Source: an uncultured Pelagibacteraceae bacterium (GTDB lineage: Bacteria > Pseudomonadota > Alphaproteobacteria > Pelagibacterales > Pelagibacteraceae). From it: DNA of 64,000 nucleotides. Under the pieces are notes generated by a model. That model ran no database searches. It was not told the DNA's origin and worked only from the letters and a program-made list of their open reading frames with translations. The stretch spans positions 1 to 64,000 of the forward strand of contig CACEKE010000007.1 of NCBI GenBank assembly GCA_902560075.1, written 5' to 3'. The position numbers and the translations under genes were made by a program. The first letter of the stretch is position 1. The number at the start of each line of letters is the position of its first letter. Below are positions 43,400 through 52,085 of the stretch, piece after piece.

Positions 43400-45022
43400 A
43401 TGAAAACCTTTAATATTTGGTACATCAGCAGTTTTTTAATTTCACTTTTTGTAATTATTCCAGTCGTAACAGTTTTTTTAAGTTACTTTGAAAATACCAG
43501 TGATTACTCTGAACTTTTAAAAAATACGTTTTTATTTGAATACATATCCAACTCATTAATTTTGCTTTTAGGCGTATTGATAATGACTTTAATAATAGGT
43601 GTTACAACAGCCTACCTAGTATCATTTTATAGTTTCCCTTTTTCAAATTTTTTTAAATGGGCATTGATATTAGGCTTTGCTGTACCACCATATATCTATG
43701 CTTATTCTCTAACTGCTTTTTTCGAAAATTATGGAACAGCTTACTCTATATTAAAATCTTTATTTGGTGACGGTAATTATAACAAACATATACCTAAATT
43801 TGACGGAATATTAGGTGCAATTTTATCAATTTCATTTTCGATTTACGCATATGTTTATATTTTAACTAGAGCTTCTTTTTATTATCAATCGAACAATCTG
43901 ATAGAACTTGGAAAAAATTTAGGTTTTTCCAAATTAAAATCATTGTTTAAAATTATAATTCCATCTGCAAGACCTGCAATAGTTGCCGGACTGTCATTAG
44001 TGGCCATGGAAACTTTGTCAGACTTTGGTGCTGTTGACTTTTTTAGTATAAACACTCTGACCACAGCAATTTATAATTCTTGGTTATCATTTGATGATTT
44101 GGCATTTTCAAATCAGTTATCATTTTATTTGTTAATTTTTATATTTGGATTATTTAGTATTGAAAAATTCTCAAGACGTAGTGCAAAGTACCACTCTCCA
44201 TTACAGGGTGGTTTTAAAACAAGAAAAAAAATTGAATTATATGGATTAAATTCTTTTTTTGCATTTTTGTTATGTTTTATTATTTTCTTTTTAAGTTTTA
44301 TATTTCCTATTTCTCAAATGTTATATTGGACTATTATTTATCCTAAAAATTTTTTTGATTTAAACATTTACGATCTAATATTAAATACACTTTTGCTCGT
44401 TTCTTTATCTTCAATCATTTTAATTATTTTTTCATTTATTTCTAACTATGGAAACAGGGTGAGCAAAAGTAAAATCTTAAATTTTTTAACAACCATATCT
44501 ATATCGGGATATGCTTTACCTGGCATCATATTGGCAGTTGCATACATTACATTTGTTGCTTGGTTCGATAATACAATAATAAATTTCTTTGAAATCCAAT
44601 CTATAAAAAAAATTTTTATTGGATCTATTTTAGGTTTAGTATTAGCTTACTTTGTTAGGTTTTATTCTTTATCCTGCAATGGTATTAAATCTAGTTATGA
44701 AAAAATTAATAAAACATTGGATGAAACTGCATATCTAGCAGGTTACTCAAAATTAAAAACTTTTTTAAATATACATATTCCATATTTAAAAAGTTCAATT
44801 TTTTTTGTGATTATTTTAATTTCTTTAGAAATAATAAGAGAATTACCTATCACTTTAATTTTAAGACCATTTAATTTTGAAACATTTGCTACAACAGCAT
44901 ATATATACGCGTCCCAGGATCTACTTGAAGCAGCAGCTGTTCCTTCTTTGTTTTTGGTATTAATCGCTTCTCTATTTATTTTTTTAATTTCAAGATATAT
45001 TCTTAAAGAGGAAAATGAATAA
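43400..45022 (+). CDS. fbpB: ferric iron ABC transporter permease (double-domain)
   Basis: The 540-residue inner-membrane protein has about twelve spans in two MetI-like halves. EAA-type loops are visible in ELGKNLGFSKLKSLFKIIIPSARPAIVAG (first half) and ETAYLAGYSKLKTFLNIHIPYLKSS (second half). This is the usual FbpB architecture for iron(III). The stop overlaps the ATPase gene start by 8 bases. Residues such as FAVPPYIYAYSL near the first domain are typical of the family. Confidence 0.9.
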   Translation: MKTFNIWYISSFLISLFVIIPVVTVFLSYFENTSDYSELLKNTFLFEYISNSLILLLGVLIMTLIIGVTTAYLVSFYSFPFSNFFKWALILGFAVPPYIYAYSLTAFFENYGTAYSILKSLFGDGNYNKHIPKFDGILGAILSISFSIYAYVYILTRASFYYQSNNLIELGKNLGFSKLKSLFKIIIPSARPAIVAGLSLVAMETLSDFGAVDFFSINTLTTAIYNSWLSFDDLAFSNQLSFYLLIFIFGLFSIEKFSRRSAKYHSPLQGGFKTRKKIELYGLNSFFAFLLCFIIFFLSFIFPISQMLYWTIIYPKNFFDLNIYDLILNTLLLVSLSSIILIIFSFISNYGNRVSKSKILNFLTTISISGYALPGIILAVAYITFVAWFDNTIINFFEIQSIKKIFIGSILGLVLAYFVRFYSLSCNGIKSSYEKINKTLDETAYLAGYSKLKTFLNIHIPYLKSSIFFVIILISLEIIRELPITLILRPFNFETFATTAYIYASQDLLEAAAVPSLFLVLIASLFIFLISRYILKEENE

Positions 45023-46076
45023 AAATTTTTTTGAAATTAAAAATGTAGATTTTCAAGTAGGAGGTAAAACAAAAGTTAAAAATCTTTCTTTACATATTGA
45101 AAAAAAAGGAGAAATAATTTGTTTATTAGGCCCTTCTGGCATTGGAAAAACCACAATATTGAGATCTATTGCTGGATTAGAGAAAATAAGCAATGGGTCA
45201 ATCTCTTTAAAATCTAAAGTACTCTCCTCTAAAAATGATTATGTAGAGCCTGAAAATCGAAATATAGCTCTTTCTTTTCAAGAAAACGCTTTGTTTCCTC
45301 ATTATACAATAAAAAAGAACATATATTTTGGCGCAGATAGAAATAAAGGAAATGGAGTAAGGAAAATTGATCCCAGAAAAATTATTAAAATTTTAAATAT
45401 TGAAAAAATATTAAATAAATATCCACATCAGATAAGTGCTGGAGAAGCTCAAAGAGTCTCACTTACGAGGGCACTCATATCTAACCCTGATTTACTTTTG
45501 TTGGATGAGCCTTTGTCTAATATAGATGAAAATTTCAAAGAAGAAATTCAGGTTAAATTAAAGCAAATTTTAAAAGACCATAAAATTACAACTATTATAG
45601 TTACGCATGACTCTTACGAGGCCTTTTATTTAGGCGATAAATGTGGAATTATATTAGAAAAAAAACTTAAACAATTCGATGAACCTTATAATGTTTATCA
45701 TTATCCAAGCTCTATAAATGTTGTTAATTTTTTAAATAGAGGAGTGTTAGTCCCCGCAAAAGTGACCGGTCAATATACTCTCCAAAACGATGATCTTGGC
45801 TTAATAAAGGGAAATTTTGTTAACGAACATAAAGTAGGTACAAAAGTAAAGCTTCTTTTACAACCTGAAGACTTAGAGCACGATGATAAAAGTAATTTAC
45901 AATTAGATGTGGTAGATAAAAAGTTTAAAGGTACAAACTTTATTTATACTTTAAAGACAAAAAGTAATAAAAATATCTCGGTTTTTGTCCATTCTCACCA
46001 CGTCCATCAGCACCAAATAAATGACAAGTTTGGAATTAAAAATCCTATACATATAAAACATTTAGTTTGTTTTTAA
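45015..46076 (+). CDS. fbpC: ferric iron ABC transporter ATPase
   Basis: ABC ATPase of 353 residues: Walker A GPSGIGKTT, Q-loop SFQENALFPHYTIKKNIYFG, a variant signature ISAGEAQRVSLTRAL (ISAGE instead of LSGGQ), Walker B LLLDEPLSNID and switch HDSYE. A C-terminal TOBE-like region (about 240-340) is as in FbpC. Completion of the receptor-permease-ATPase set confirms an Fe(III) importer. The permissive S-A-G-E signature still contains the core Ser-x-Gly. Confidence 0.9.
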   Translation: MNKNFFEIKNVDFQVGGKTKVKNLSLHIEKKGEIICLLGPSGIGKTTILRSIAGLEKISNGSISLKSKVLSSKNDYVEPENRNIALSFQENALFPHYTIKKNIYFGADRNKGNGVRKIDPRKIIKILNIEKILNKYPHQISAGEAQRVSLTRALISNPDLLLLDEPLSNIDENFKEEIQVKLKQILKDHKITTIIVTHDSYEAFYLGDKCGIILEKKLKQFDEPYNVYHYPSSINVVNFLNRGVLVPAKVTGQYTLQNDDLGLIKGNFVNEHKVGTKVKLLLQPEDLEHDDKSNLQLDVVDKKFKGTNFIYTLKTKSNKNISVFVHSHHVHQHQINDKFGIKNPIHIKHLVCF

Positions 46077-46125
46077 ATATTGAAATTTTTAATATAAAAT
46101 TACTTATAATTTTTTATATTTTGGT

Positions 46126-46131
46126 TATAAT
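46126..46131 (+). promoter_or_regulatory. candidate -10 hexamer for thiV
   Basis: An exact TATAAT lies 8 bases upstream of the riboswitch GGGG. This would place transcription start at about 46137-46138, at the very edge of the aptamer. No convincing -35 box is visible. Confidence 0.45.
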
Positions 46132-46135
46132 AATT

Positions 46136-46198
46136 TATGGGGTGTCGAAAGACTGAGATTAAACCCATGGAACCTGTCCGGTAATTCAGAAAGGGAAT
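46136..46198 (+). promoter_or_regulatory. TPP riboswitch (thi box), compact
   Basis: The conserved TPP aptamer elements appear in order: GGGGTGTC (46139-46146), CTGAGA (46153-46158), ACCC (46163-46166), GAACCTG (46170-46176) and AAAGGGA (46190-46196). P2 is GGGT/ACCC; P3 is only GTC/GAC capped by a GAAA tetraloop; the P4/P5 arm is a short CTG...CAG hairpin. The 3' conserved AAAGGGA is also the ribosome binding site, 3 bases before the ATG, so TPP binding should directly block translation of the transporter. Confidence 0.9.
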
Positions 46199-47626
46199 AT
46201 GGAGAAACAAATTTATTTAAGTCAATCAATTACAATATCATTAGTTTTAGGTTTATCATTTTTATTTATAATTTTTGGAATTTATTATTCTAAGAAGCAT
46301 CAAGGAATTAATAATTATTTGTTGGCTAATAGATCAGTTGGAATTTTTTCTTTAACTGCAAGTTTAGTTTCTTCAGCACTTGGTACCTGGATATTGTTTG
46401 GCCCAGCTTCCGCAGCTACATGGGGTGGAGTAGGGGCAGTTATTGGATACTCACTTGGAACTGCGTTTCCGCTTTTTGCGTTAATTTTTTTATCCAAAAA
46501 GTTTAGAAAATTTTATCCAAATTGCAGAACACTAATTGAGGTTATTAGACTTAAGTATGGAAAAAATCTTTATAAATTAATTTTGTTATTATCTGTATTT
46601 TACATGACAATTTTTTTAATCGCAGAGGTTACAGCAGTTGCAATGTTATTAAATTATATTTCTGGTACCAAACTTTGGATTACTGCATTAATTATTATAT
46701 CAAGCTCCTTAATATATACACTTTATGGAGGACTAAGAGCTTCAATATTTACAGATAATATACAATTTATTATTTTACTGATTTTAATTATTTTAGCCTT
46801 TTCATATTTAATTTCATTTAATCAAGATCAATTTAGCTTTAATTATATAAATAAGAATAACCCATCGTTATTAAGTATAAACTACATTCCAAATTTCACA
46901 GCTGGTATAACTTTTTTTATAGCTGTAGCAGCTACAAATCTTTTTCATCAAGGTAATTGGCAGAGGGTTTATGCTGCACAAAATGACAAGGTTTTAAAAA
47001 ACAGTTTAATATTTTCATCTTTAATTATTATTCCTATTGTTTTCTTGATGGGTTACTCAGGGTTAGTTGCAATATCAACAAATAGCAATGTTGTTCCTGA
47101 TTTGGCATTTTTTGAATTGTTATTAAAAGATCAATTTTTTACTATTTCTATAATTGTAATATTTTTATCTATATCCTTAACTGTGAGTAGTATTGATACA
47201 ATTATAAATGCAATTTCAAGTTTAATAATTGTTGACGGTGTAAAAATTATAAAATTTAATAACAGTTTATTAATTTCAAAACAAATAATTATAATTATAT
47301 GTTTATTTGCATTTTTAGTTGCATCTCAAGGTATAAGTATATTGTACTTATTTTTAATTGCTGACTTATTATGCTGTGCGGGTGTAATGACGGTTTTTTA
47401 TGGTTTCTATAACAGAAATTTTTCTGAAAAAAGTGCTTATTTATCTATAATATTTGGCTTAACAATTGGATTATTACTATTTCCTAGTCAAGATTTTTCA
47501 AAATCAATACTAGTTGGATTTTTAATCCCATCTAGTTACTTTCCTGAATTTATATCGAATTCTTTATTATTTCTGTCATTTTTAACCGCAACATTTGCCC
47601 CTGTAATAACTTGGAAAACAAAGTAA
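46199..47626 (+). CDS. thiV: sodium:solute symporter, probable thiamin-precursor (HMP) transporter
   Basis: The 475-residue SSS-family protein has about thirteen spans, with NNYLLANRSVGIFSLTASLVSSALGTWILFGPASA near the N-terminus and GGLRASIFTDNIQFIILL (about 180-197). The TPP riboswitch covering its ribosome binding site ties it to thiamin supply. In SAR11 bacteria a riboswitch-linked SSS transporter called ThiV has been proposed to import the pyrimidine precursor HMP, which fits here. It is followed 18 bases later by rseP and may be co-transcribed with it. Confidence 0.85.
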   Translation: MEKQIYLSQSITISLVLGLSFLFIIFGIYYSKKHQGINNYLLANRSVGIFSLTASLVSSALGTWILFGPASAATWGGVGAVIGYSLGTAFPLFALIFLSKKFRKFYPNCRTLIEVIRLKYGKNLYKLILLLSVFYMTIFLIAEVTAVAMLLNYISGTKLWITALIIISSSLIYTLYGGLRASIFTDNIQFIILLILIILAFSYLISFNQDQFSFNYINKNNPSLLSINYIPNFTAGITFFIAVAATNLFHQGNWQRVYAAQNDKVLKNSLIFSSLIIIPIVFLMGYSGLVAISTNSNVVPDLAFFELLLKDQFFTISIIVIFLSISLTVSSIDTIINAISSLIIVDGVKIIKFNNSLLISKQIIIIICLFAFLVASQGISILYLFLIADLLCCAGVMTVFYGFYNRNFSEKSAYLSIIFGLTIGLLLFPSQDFSKSILVGFLIPSSYFPEFISNSLLFLSFLTATFAPVITWKTK

Positions 47627-47644
47627 AATGTTTATTATAAGTTT

Positions 47645-48766
47645 ATGTTTAGTTATATAATCCCATTTTTAGTTTTATTATCAATCATAGTCTTTATTCA
47701 TGAATATGGACACTACTACTTTGCAAAAAGATATGGTGTTGGAGTTACAGCTTTTTCAATAGGTTTTGGAAAAGAATTATTTGGATGGACTGATAAATCT
47801 GGAACAAGATGGAAGTTCTCTTTAATACCTCTAGGTGGGTATGTAAAATTCTTTGGTGATCATAATATCTTTAGTGATTACAATCGCGAGGAATTAAGAA
47901 AAAAATATAGCGTGGAGGATCAAAAAAAATTATTCGCATTTAAACCCTTATATCAAAGAAATTTAATTTTATTCGGTGGTCCATTAGCAAATTTTATTTT
48001 GGCTTTTATAATATTTGTTTGTATATTTATGTTTGTGGGAAAAGATTTTACAACGCCCTCAATTGCTGAAGTTCAAAAGGATAGCCCAGCTGAAATCTAC
48101 GGACTAAAAAAAAATGATATAATAGTCGAAATAAATGATGAAAAAGTAAACAGTATATTAGATGTTTCTAAATTCATTATGCTTTCAAATACTGAATTTA
48201 TTAAATTTACAGTTCTAAGAAACGATATTGAATTTAAAACAAAAGTAAAACCAAATGAAATAGACACTAAGGATGAATTTGGAAATCCAATCAAAAAAAG
48301 AATAGTTGGAATTCAATTAACACCTTACAATGACAATATTGATCATGTTAAACTTGGACCGGCTAAGGCAACATATTTTGCTATAAAAGAAATTTATTTT
48401 ATCAGTGTAAAATCTTTACAATATATGTGGGGGTTAATTCAAAAAATTTGGGGCAAGGGATATGGAGATATTAATCAATTAGGCGGACCAATTAAAATTG
48501 CACAAATCTCTGGCAAAGTTGCTGAATTTGGTTTTTTACCTTTCATAATGACTATGGCTTACATTTCTATAAGTCTTGGTTTGGTTAATTTATTTCCAAT
48601 TCCCTTATTGGATGGAGGACATATAACTCTTAATACAATTGAAGCAATTAGGGGAAAGGAGTATAATAGAAAAACTATTGAAATCTCTTTTCGAATCGGA
48701 ATAGCAATCCTCGGTACTTTAATACTTTTCACAACAATTAACGATTTAAAGGGTCTATTTAGTTAA
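47645..48766 (+). CDS. rseP: RIP metalloprotease RseP (site-2 protease)
   Basis: The zinc motif HEYGHYYFAKRYGVGVTAFSIGFGKELFGW is near the N-terminus and the third ligand motif NLFPIPLLDGGH is near residue 320. A PDZ domain (TPSIAEVQKDSPAEIYGLKKNDIIVEIND) lies between. Four membrane spans are expected. At 373 residues it has one PDZ domain rather than the two of E. coli RseP (450). It cleaves anti-sigma factors or signal peptides within the inner membrane. It is not flanked by dxr or bamA, its usual neighbours. Confidence 0.9.
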   Translation: MFSYIIPFLVLLSIIVFIHEYGHYYFAKRYGVGVTAFSIGFGKELFGWTDKSGTRWKFSLIPLGGYVKFFGDHNIFSDYNREELRKKYSVEDQKKLFAFKPLYQRNLILFGGPLANFILAFIIFVCIFMFVGKDFTTPSIAEVQKDSPAEIYGLKKNDIIVEINDEKVNSILDVSKFIMLSNTEFIKFTVLRNDIEFKTKVKPNEIDTKDEFGNPIKKRIVGIQLTPYNDNIDHVKLGPAKATYFAIKEIYFISVKSLQYMWGLIQKIWGKGYGDINQLGGPIKIAQISGKVAEFGFLPFIMTMAYISISLGLVNLFPIPLLDGGHITLNTIEAIRGKEYNRKTIEISFRIGIAILGTLILFTTINDLKGLFS

Positions 48767-48789
48767 CCCTTGAAAATTAAGGTTTTTTT
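48765..48789 (+). terminator. weak intrinsic terminator after rseP
   Basis: AACC-C-TT and AAGGTT (48779-48784) form a short stem with one bulge, followed by TTTTTTT. It overlaps the rseP stop. A second, alternative hairpin, GGTTTTTTT/AAAAAAACC (48781-48789 with 48797-48805), shares the U-run. Confidence 0.45.
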
Positions 48790-48805
48790 GAAACTTAAAA
48801 AAACC

Positions 48806-48926
48806 AATAAATTCAACACTTTTTAGCTACCATATATTGTGTAAATAATCTTATAAAACACTAAAAAAAAGCTTGAATTATCAAGGATTTTGTTAAGTAT
48901 GAATTAACGTTTAAACTGGAGCTAAA
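48806..48926 (+). promoter_or_regulatory. promoter/leader region of HU gene
   Basis: This AT-rich non-coding stretch of about 120 bases ends in CTGGAGC, a ribosome binding site 6 bases before the HU start. No further gene, strong hairpin or clear -35/-10 pair is visible. Confidence 0.4.
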
Positions 48927-49202
48927 ATGAACAAAAAACAATTAGTGGCTAAATTGGCTGGTTCTTTAAACCAAAGTAAAGCTGATGCTGAGCGTACTTT
49001 TGACACTATTACCAATACTATACTGGATGCATTAAAAAATGACGATTCAGTGAAAATCGCTGGTTTTGGTACTTATAAAGTAGCAAAAAGAAAAGCACGA
49101 ATTGGTAGAAATCCTAGAACTGGGGAGCAAATTCAAATAGCTGCTTCTCAAAAGGTAAAGTTTTTACCTGCAAAAGCACTTAAGGAAATCTTCAATAGAT
49201 AA
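48927..49202 (+). CDS. HU-family nucleoid DNA-binding protein
   Basis: The 91-residue protein begins MNKKQLVAKLAGSLNQSKADAERTFDTI. The DNA-binding arm is visible as GFGTYKVAKRKARIGRNPRTGEQIQIAASQKVKFLPAKALKE. This is a full-length HU/IHF family member; the homodimeric HU type is most likely. It compacts and bends DNA. It is monocistronic, with a long perfect hairpin 3' of its stop. Confidence 0.93.
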   Translation: MNKKQLVAKLAGSLNQSKADAERTFDTITNTILDALKNDDSVKIAGFGTYKVAKRKARIGRNPRTGEQIQIAASQKVKFLPAKALKEIFNR

Positions 49203-49211
49203 CCACATTTT

Positions 49212-49245
49212 ACAACCCTAATCAAATCTATGATTAGGGTTGTAC
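49212..49245 (+). terminator. 14-bp perfect hairpin 3' of HU gene
   Basis: Arms 49212-49225 and 49232-49245 (core ACAACCCTAATC/GATTAGGGTTGT) pair without mismatch around a 6-base loop. No U-run follows directly. A second stem TATGCA/TGCATA with a later TATTTTT lies just downstream. The hairpin is probably an mRNA-end or stability structure, possibly a terminator together with the second stem. Confidence 0.6.
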
Positions 49246-49315
49246 TATATGCAAATACTGCATAGCTATTTTTCGCTAAAAACATTTTTTTTTAATTTTC
49301 ATTAAAACTATAAGC

Positions 49316-49338
49316 ACCTCTTTAACTTAGGAGGTTAA
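49316..49338 (+). promoter_or_regulatory. strong amt ribosome binding site in a small hairpin
   Basis: TAGGAGG lies 5 bases before the amt ATG. ACCTC (49316-49320) can pair with GAGGT (49331-49335) across a 10-base loop, so the Shine-Dalgarno sequence may be partly hidden. The stem is only 5 bp. Confidence 0.45.
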
Positions 49339-50634
49339 ATGAGGAAAATTTTAAAAAAATTTATCACACCTGCTGTGAGTTTTATCCTTTTAATGGGTAC
49401 GACAAGTGCGGGTATGGCAGAATCAACAGTTTCTGCTGAAGTTGGTTTTATATTTAATACATTCCTTTTCTTAATGTGCGGTTTTCTAGTCATGTTTATG
49501 GCGTGTGGATTCGCAATGTTAGAATCTGGAATGGTTACATCAAGAAGTGTTGCAGTAATATGTGCAAAAAATATTGGACTATTTTCTATAGCCGGAGTTA
49601 TGTTCTGGTTAGTTGGGTACAATCTCGCTTATGGAATTCCAGAGGGTGGTTATATCGGAAAATTTGTGCCATGGTCAGATGGAAGTAAATTAGACACAGG
49701 TTATGCTGATGGTTCAGACTGGTATTTCCAAATGGTATTTTGTGCAACAACGGTTTCAATTGTTTCAGGAACATTAGCTGAAAGAATTAAATTGTGGCCG
49801 TTCTTTTTATTCGCAGCGATATTATCAGGAATTATTTATCCAATTGTCATGGGATGGCAGTGGGGTGGTGGATGGTTAGCAAAAGCTGGTTTCTCAGATT
49901 TTGCTGGATCAACACTTGTTCACTCAACAGGCGGAGCTGCAGCATTAGCTGGGGCAATTCTACTTGGACCAAGACTTGGAAGATTTACAAAATCTGGTGC
50001 AGGTCCTATTAAACCATTTGCAGCTTCATCTATACCGCTTGTAACAGTTGGTGTATTTATCTTATGGCTAGGTTGGTTTGGTTTTAATGGTGGATCACAA
50101 TTAGCAATGGGATCATTTGATGATGCTGTTGCAGTATCAAAAATTTTCATCAATACAAATTTAGCTGCGTGTGGTGGTGTTTTAGCTGCTGCTGCGGTTA
50201 CAAGACTTTCGGGCAAAACCGACGTTATTCAAATGTTGAATGGCGCAATAGGAGGTTTAGTTGCAATTACCGCTGAACCTTTAATGCCTTCTCCAATTGC
50301 CGCTATATTAATCGGTGGTGTAGGTGGTGTTATTGTAGTTTATGGAACTAAACTTCTATTTGCAGCGAAAATTGATGATGTTGTAGGCGCTATTCCTGCT
50401 CACTTGTTTGCAGGTGTTTGGGGAACATTAGCTGTTCCAATAACAAACTCTGGAACAAATTTTGGTGCTCAACTTCTTGGAGTTGTTTCAATCAACGCAT
50501 TTGTTTTTGTGGTTGCGTTTATAGTTTGGTCTATAATGAAAGCAACTATGGGAATTAGATTGAGTAAAGAAGCTGAGTTGAAAGGTACAGACGTATCTGA
50601 AACTGGAGTAATAGCTTACGCAATAAGAGACTAA
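49339..50634 (+). CDS. amt: ammonium transporter
   Basis: Amt/MEP/Rh family protein of 431 residues, with an N-terminal signal-like segment (VSFILLMGTTSAGMA) and eleven expected spans. The twin pore histidines are visible in STLVHSTGGAAALAGAILLGPR (about 195) and IPAHLFAGVWGTLAVP (about 350). GFAMLESGMVTSRS near residue 55 is the family signature. It imports ammonium as trimers. No glnK (P-II) gene is adjacent, unlike the common glnK-amtB pair. Confidence 0.93.
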   Translation: MRKILKKFITPAVSFILLMGTTSAGMAESTVSAEVGFIFNTFLFLMCGFLVMFMACGFAMLESGMVTSRSVAVICAKNIGLFSIAGVMFWLVGYNLAYGIPEGGYIGKFVPWSDGSKLDTGYADGSDWYFQMVFCATTVSIVSGTLAERIKLWPFFLFAAILSGIIYPIVMGWQWGGGWLAKAGFSDFAGSTLVHSTGGAAALAGAILLGPRLGRFTKSGAGPIKPFAASSIPLVTVGVFILWLGWFGFNGGSQLAMGSFDDAVAVSKIFINTNLAACGGVLAAAAVTRLSGKTDVIQMLNGAIGGLVAITAEPLMPSPIAAILIGGVGGVIVVYGTKLLFAAKIDDVVGAIPAHLFAGVWGTLAVPITNSGTNFGAQLLGVVSINAFVFVVAFIVWSIMKATMGIRLSKEAELKGTDVSETGVIAYAIRD

Positions 50635-50654
50635 TAACTATTTTTCTCTCCCTC

Positions 50655-50685
50655 AAAGGCCCCTGTAATAAGGGGCCTTTTTTTT
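50655..50685 (+). terminator. intrinsic terminator of amt
   Basis: A perfect 10-bp stem (AAAGGCCCCT at 50655-50664, AGGGGCCTTT at 50671-50680) with loop GTAATA is followed by an unbroken T-run to 50685. The glycosyltransferase-like gene on the minus strand ends at its edge. Confidence 0.95.
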
Positions 50686-51670
50686 AATTTTCATCCCAAA
50701 TTTTTTTATAATTAACAAACGGAGATAAACCATAACTTGAATTAATATTTGCCATGTGAATAGAAAGGCTTTTTAATGGAGATATACAAATTTCTTTCTC
50801 ATACATTTGATTTAAGTACTTTTCAAATGGATCATGTCTATCTGAACAGTTTTTTTCAAAATTATTCCAATATTTATCTAATAATTCTTTAGTTGTGAAA
50901 AAGGTACATAATGTTTTGTTCACAGTTCTCCAGTGTCTATCGTTACCGATCAAAACGTTAGTTTTTTCATTATTCATATAAAGATAAGGATAATCTGATG
51001 GGCATAAAAATATATCTTTACCTATTTGAGACGAAACTCTCTCGAAAGTTTTAATACATTCTACTATTAAATTATTAAAATGAATATAGTCGTCCTCAAC
51101 AAAAAAAATTAGATCTTTCCCATTTTTTTTACCTAAGTTAAAAGATGTAAGCAAAGTTGATAAATTAGAATAAGTTTCTTTAGTTTTTTGTTCCTTTATA
51201 TTATTTCTATTAATTTGAACATCGTGATTCTTTATTTCATAATTTATTCCAGCTATATCACAAATTTTTTTAATTTTTTCTAAGTTTTGATCGTTTGAAT
51301 TATCATCTAGAATAATTAGTTTTATATCTAATGAACTTAAGTTTTGCTCTGCAAACTTTATACTTTTAATTAAAGAGTTTAGAGATTTTTCAACATATAT
51401 TATTTTATCTTTCTCAAAAATTCTTTTTTTATTTTGATCCCATATACCAATGTTACTATTTGTTCTAAATATAATTAGTAAAGACTCAATTTTTCTTTTA
51501 ACTTCAACTTCTCCTAAAGGAAGAACAATAGACTTTTTATTAAATTCACTTAAATTTTCATTTAGTTCTTTATTTAATGTTGGTGATACAAAATTATTTT
51601 GATCAATGATTTCAAATCCAAGTAATCTCGATATTTTAATAAATACTTTTTTTAGACTATTTTTTATCAT
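50684..51670 (-). CDS. glycosyltransferase-like protein (GT-A type)
   Basis: I start at the ATG at 51670 (MIKNSLKKVFIKISRLLGF), because the track's 51718 start overlaps the rhodanese gene. A nucleotide-sugar-type fold is suggested by VEKSLNSLIKSIKFAEQ, LIILDDNSND (about residue 120) and FFVEDDYIHF (about 210), a DxD-like metal site. The rest, including SDRHDPFEKYLNQMYEKEICISP, is not recognised. No other polysaccharide gene is adjacent. The gene is very AT-rich. Confidence 0.6.
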   Translation of the reverse strand: MIKNSLKKVFIKISRLLGFEIIDQNNFVSPTLNKELNENLSEFNKKSIVLPLGEVEVKRKIESLLIIFRTNSNIGIWDQNKKRIFEKDKIIYVEKSLNSLIKSIKFAEQNLSSLDIKLIILDDNSNDQNLEKIKKICDIAGINYEIKNHDVQINRNNIKEQKTKETYSNLSTLLTSFNLGKKNGKDLIFFVEDDYIHFNNLIVECIKTFERVSSQIGKDIFLCPSDYPYLYMNNEKTNVLIGNDRHWRTVNKTLCTFFTTKELLDKYWNNFEKNCSDRHDPFEKYLNQMYEKEICISPLKSLSIHMANINSSYGLSPFVNYKKIWDEN

Positions 51671-51697
51671 AGAATTTAATATAATAATTATAGTAAT

Positions 51698-52084
51698 ATG
51701 AATGTTAAAACACCACAAATTCTAATTTCAGAAGCTACAAAGGAAATTAAAACAATCTCTGCTGGAGAAGCTCTTAAATTATCAGACGGAAATAAATGTA
51801 ATTTAATTGATTTAAGAGAAAAAGGTGAATTAGAAAACAGTGGATATATCGAAAATGCAACACATATTCCAAGAGGATTACTAGAGTTCTCATTAAACCC
51901 AAATAGCCCACTAGTTCAAAACAATGTAATTGATACAAACAAAGATATTGTTTTATTTTGTGCAGCAGGCGGTAGATCGGCATTAGCAGCCAAAACTCTA
52001 AAAGATATGGGCTTTCAAAACGTTTCGCATATTGACGGTGGTTTTACTGCAATGGAGCAAGAAGGTTTTAAAGTAAAAAAATAA
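51698..52084 (+). CDS. single-domain rhodanese
   Basis: The 128-residue protein has the rhodanese landmarks CNLIDLREKGELENSGYIENATHIPRG (about 33-59) and the active-site loop LFCAAGGRSALAA with catalytic Cys (about residue 88). The final strand is VSHIDGGFTAMEQEGF. It is a sulfur transferase whose acceptor is unknown. It is divergent from the glycosyltransferase-like gene and converges with the ABA4-like gene. Confidence 0.9.
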   Translation: MNVKTPQILISEATKEIKTISAGEALKLSDGNKCNLIDLREKGELENSGYIENATHIPRGLLEFSLNPNSPLVQNNVIDTNKDIVLFCAAGGRSALAAKTLKDMGFQNVSHIDGGFTAMEQEGFKVKK

Positions 52085-52085
52085 T

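Noticed and set aside
49335-50216. ORFs in other frames of the amt gene (49335-, 49476+, 49794+, 49920-)
   Set aside because: All lie inside a clearly conserved Amt protein and lack family features; shadows.
51671-51718. Longer start of the glycosyltransferase-like gene
   Set aside because: The extra 16 residues overlap the divergent rhodanese gene; the Met at 51670 gives a normal N-terminus.
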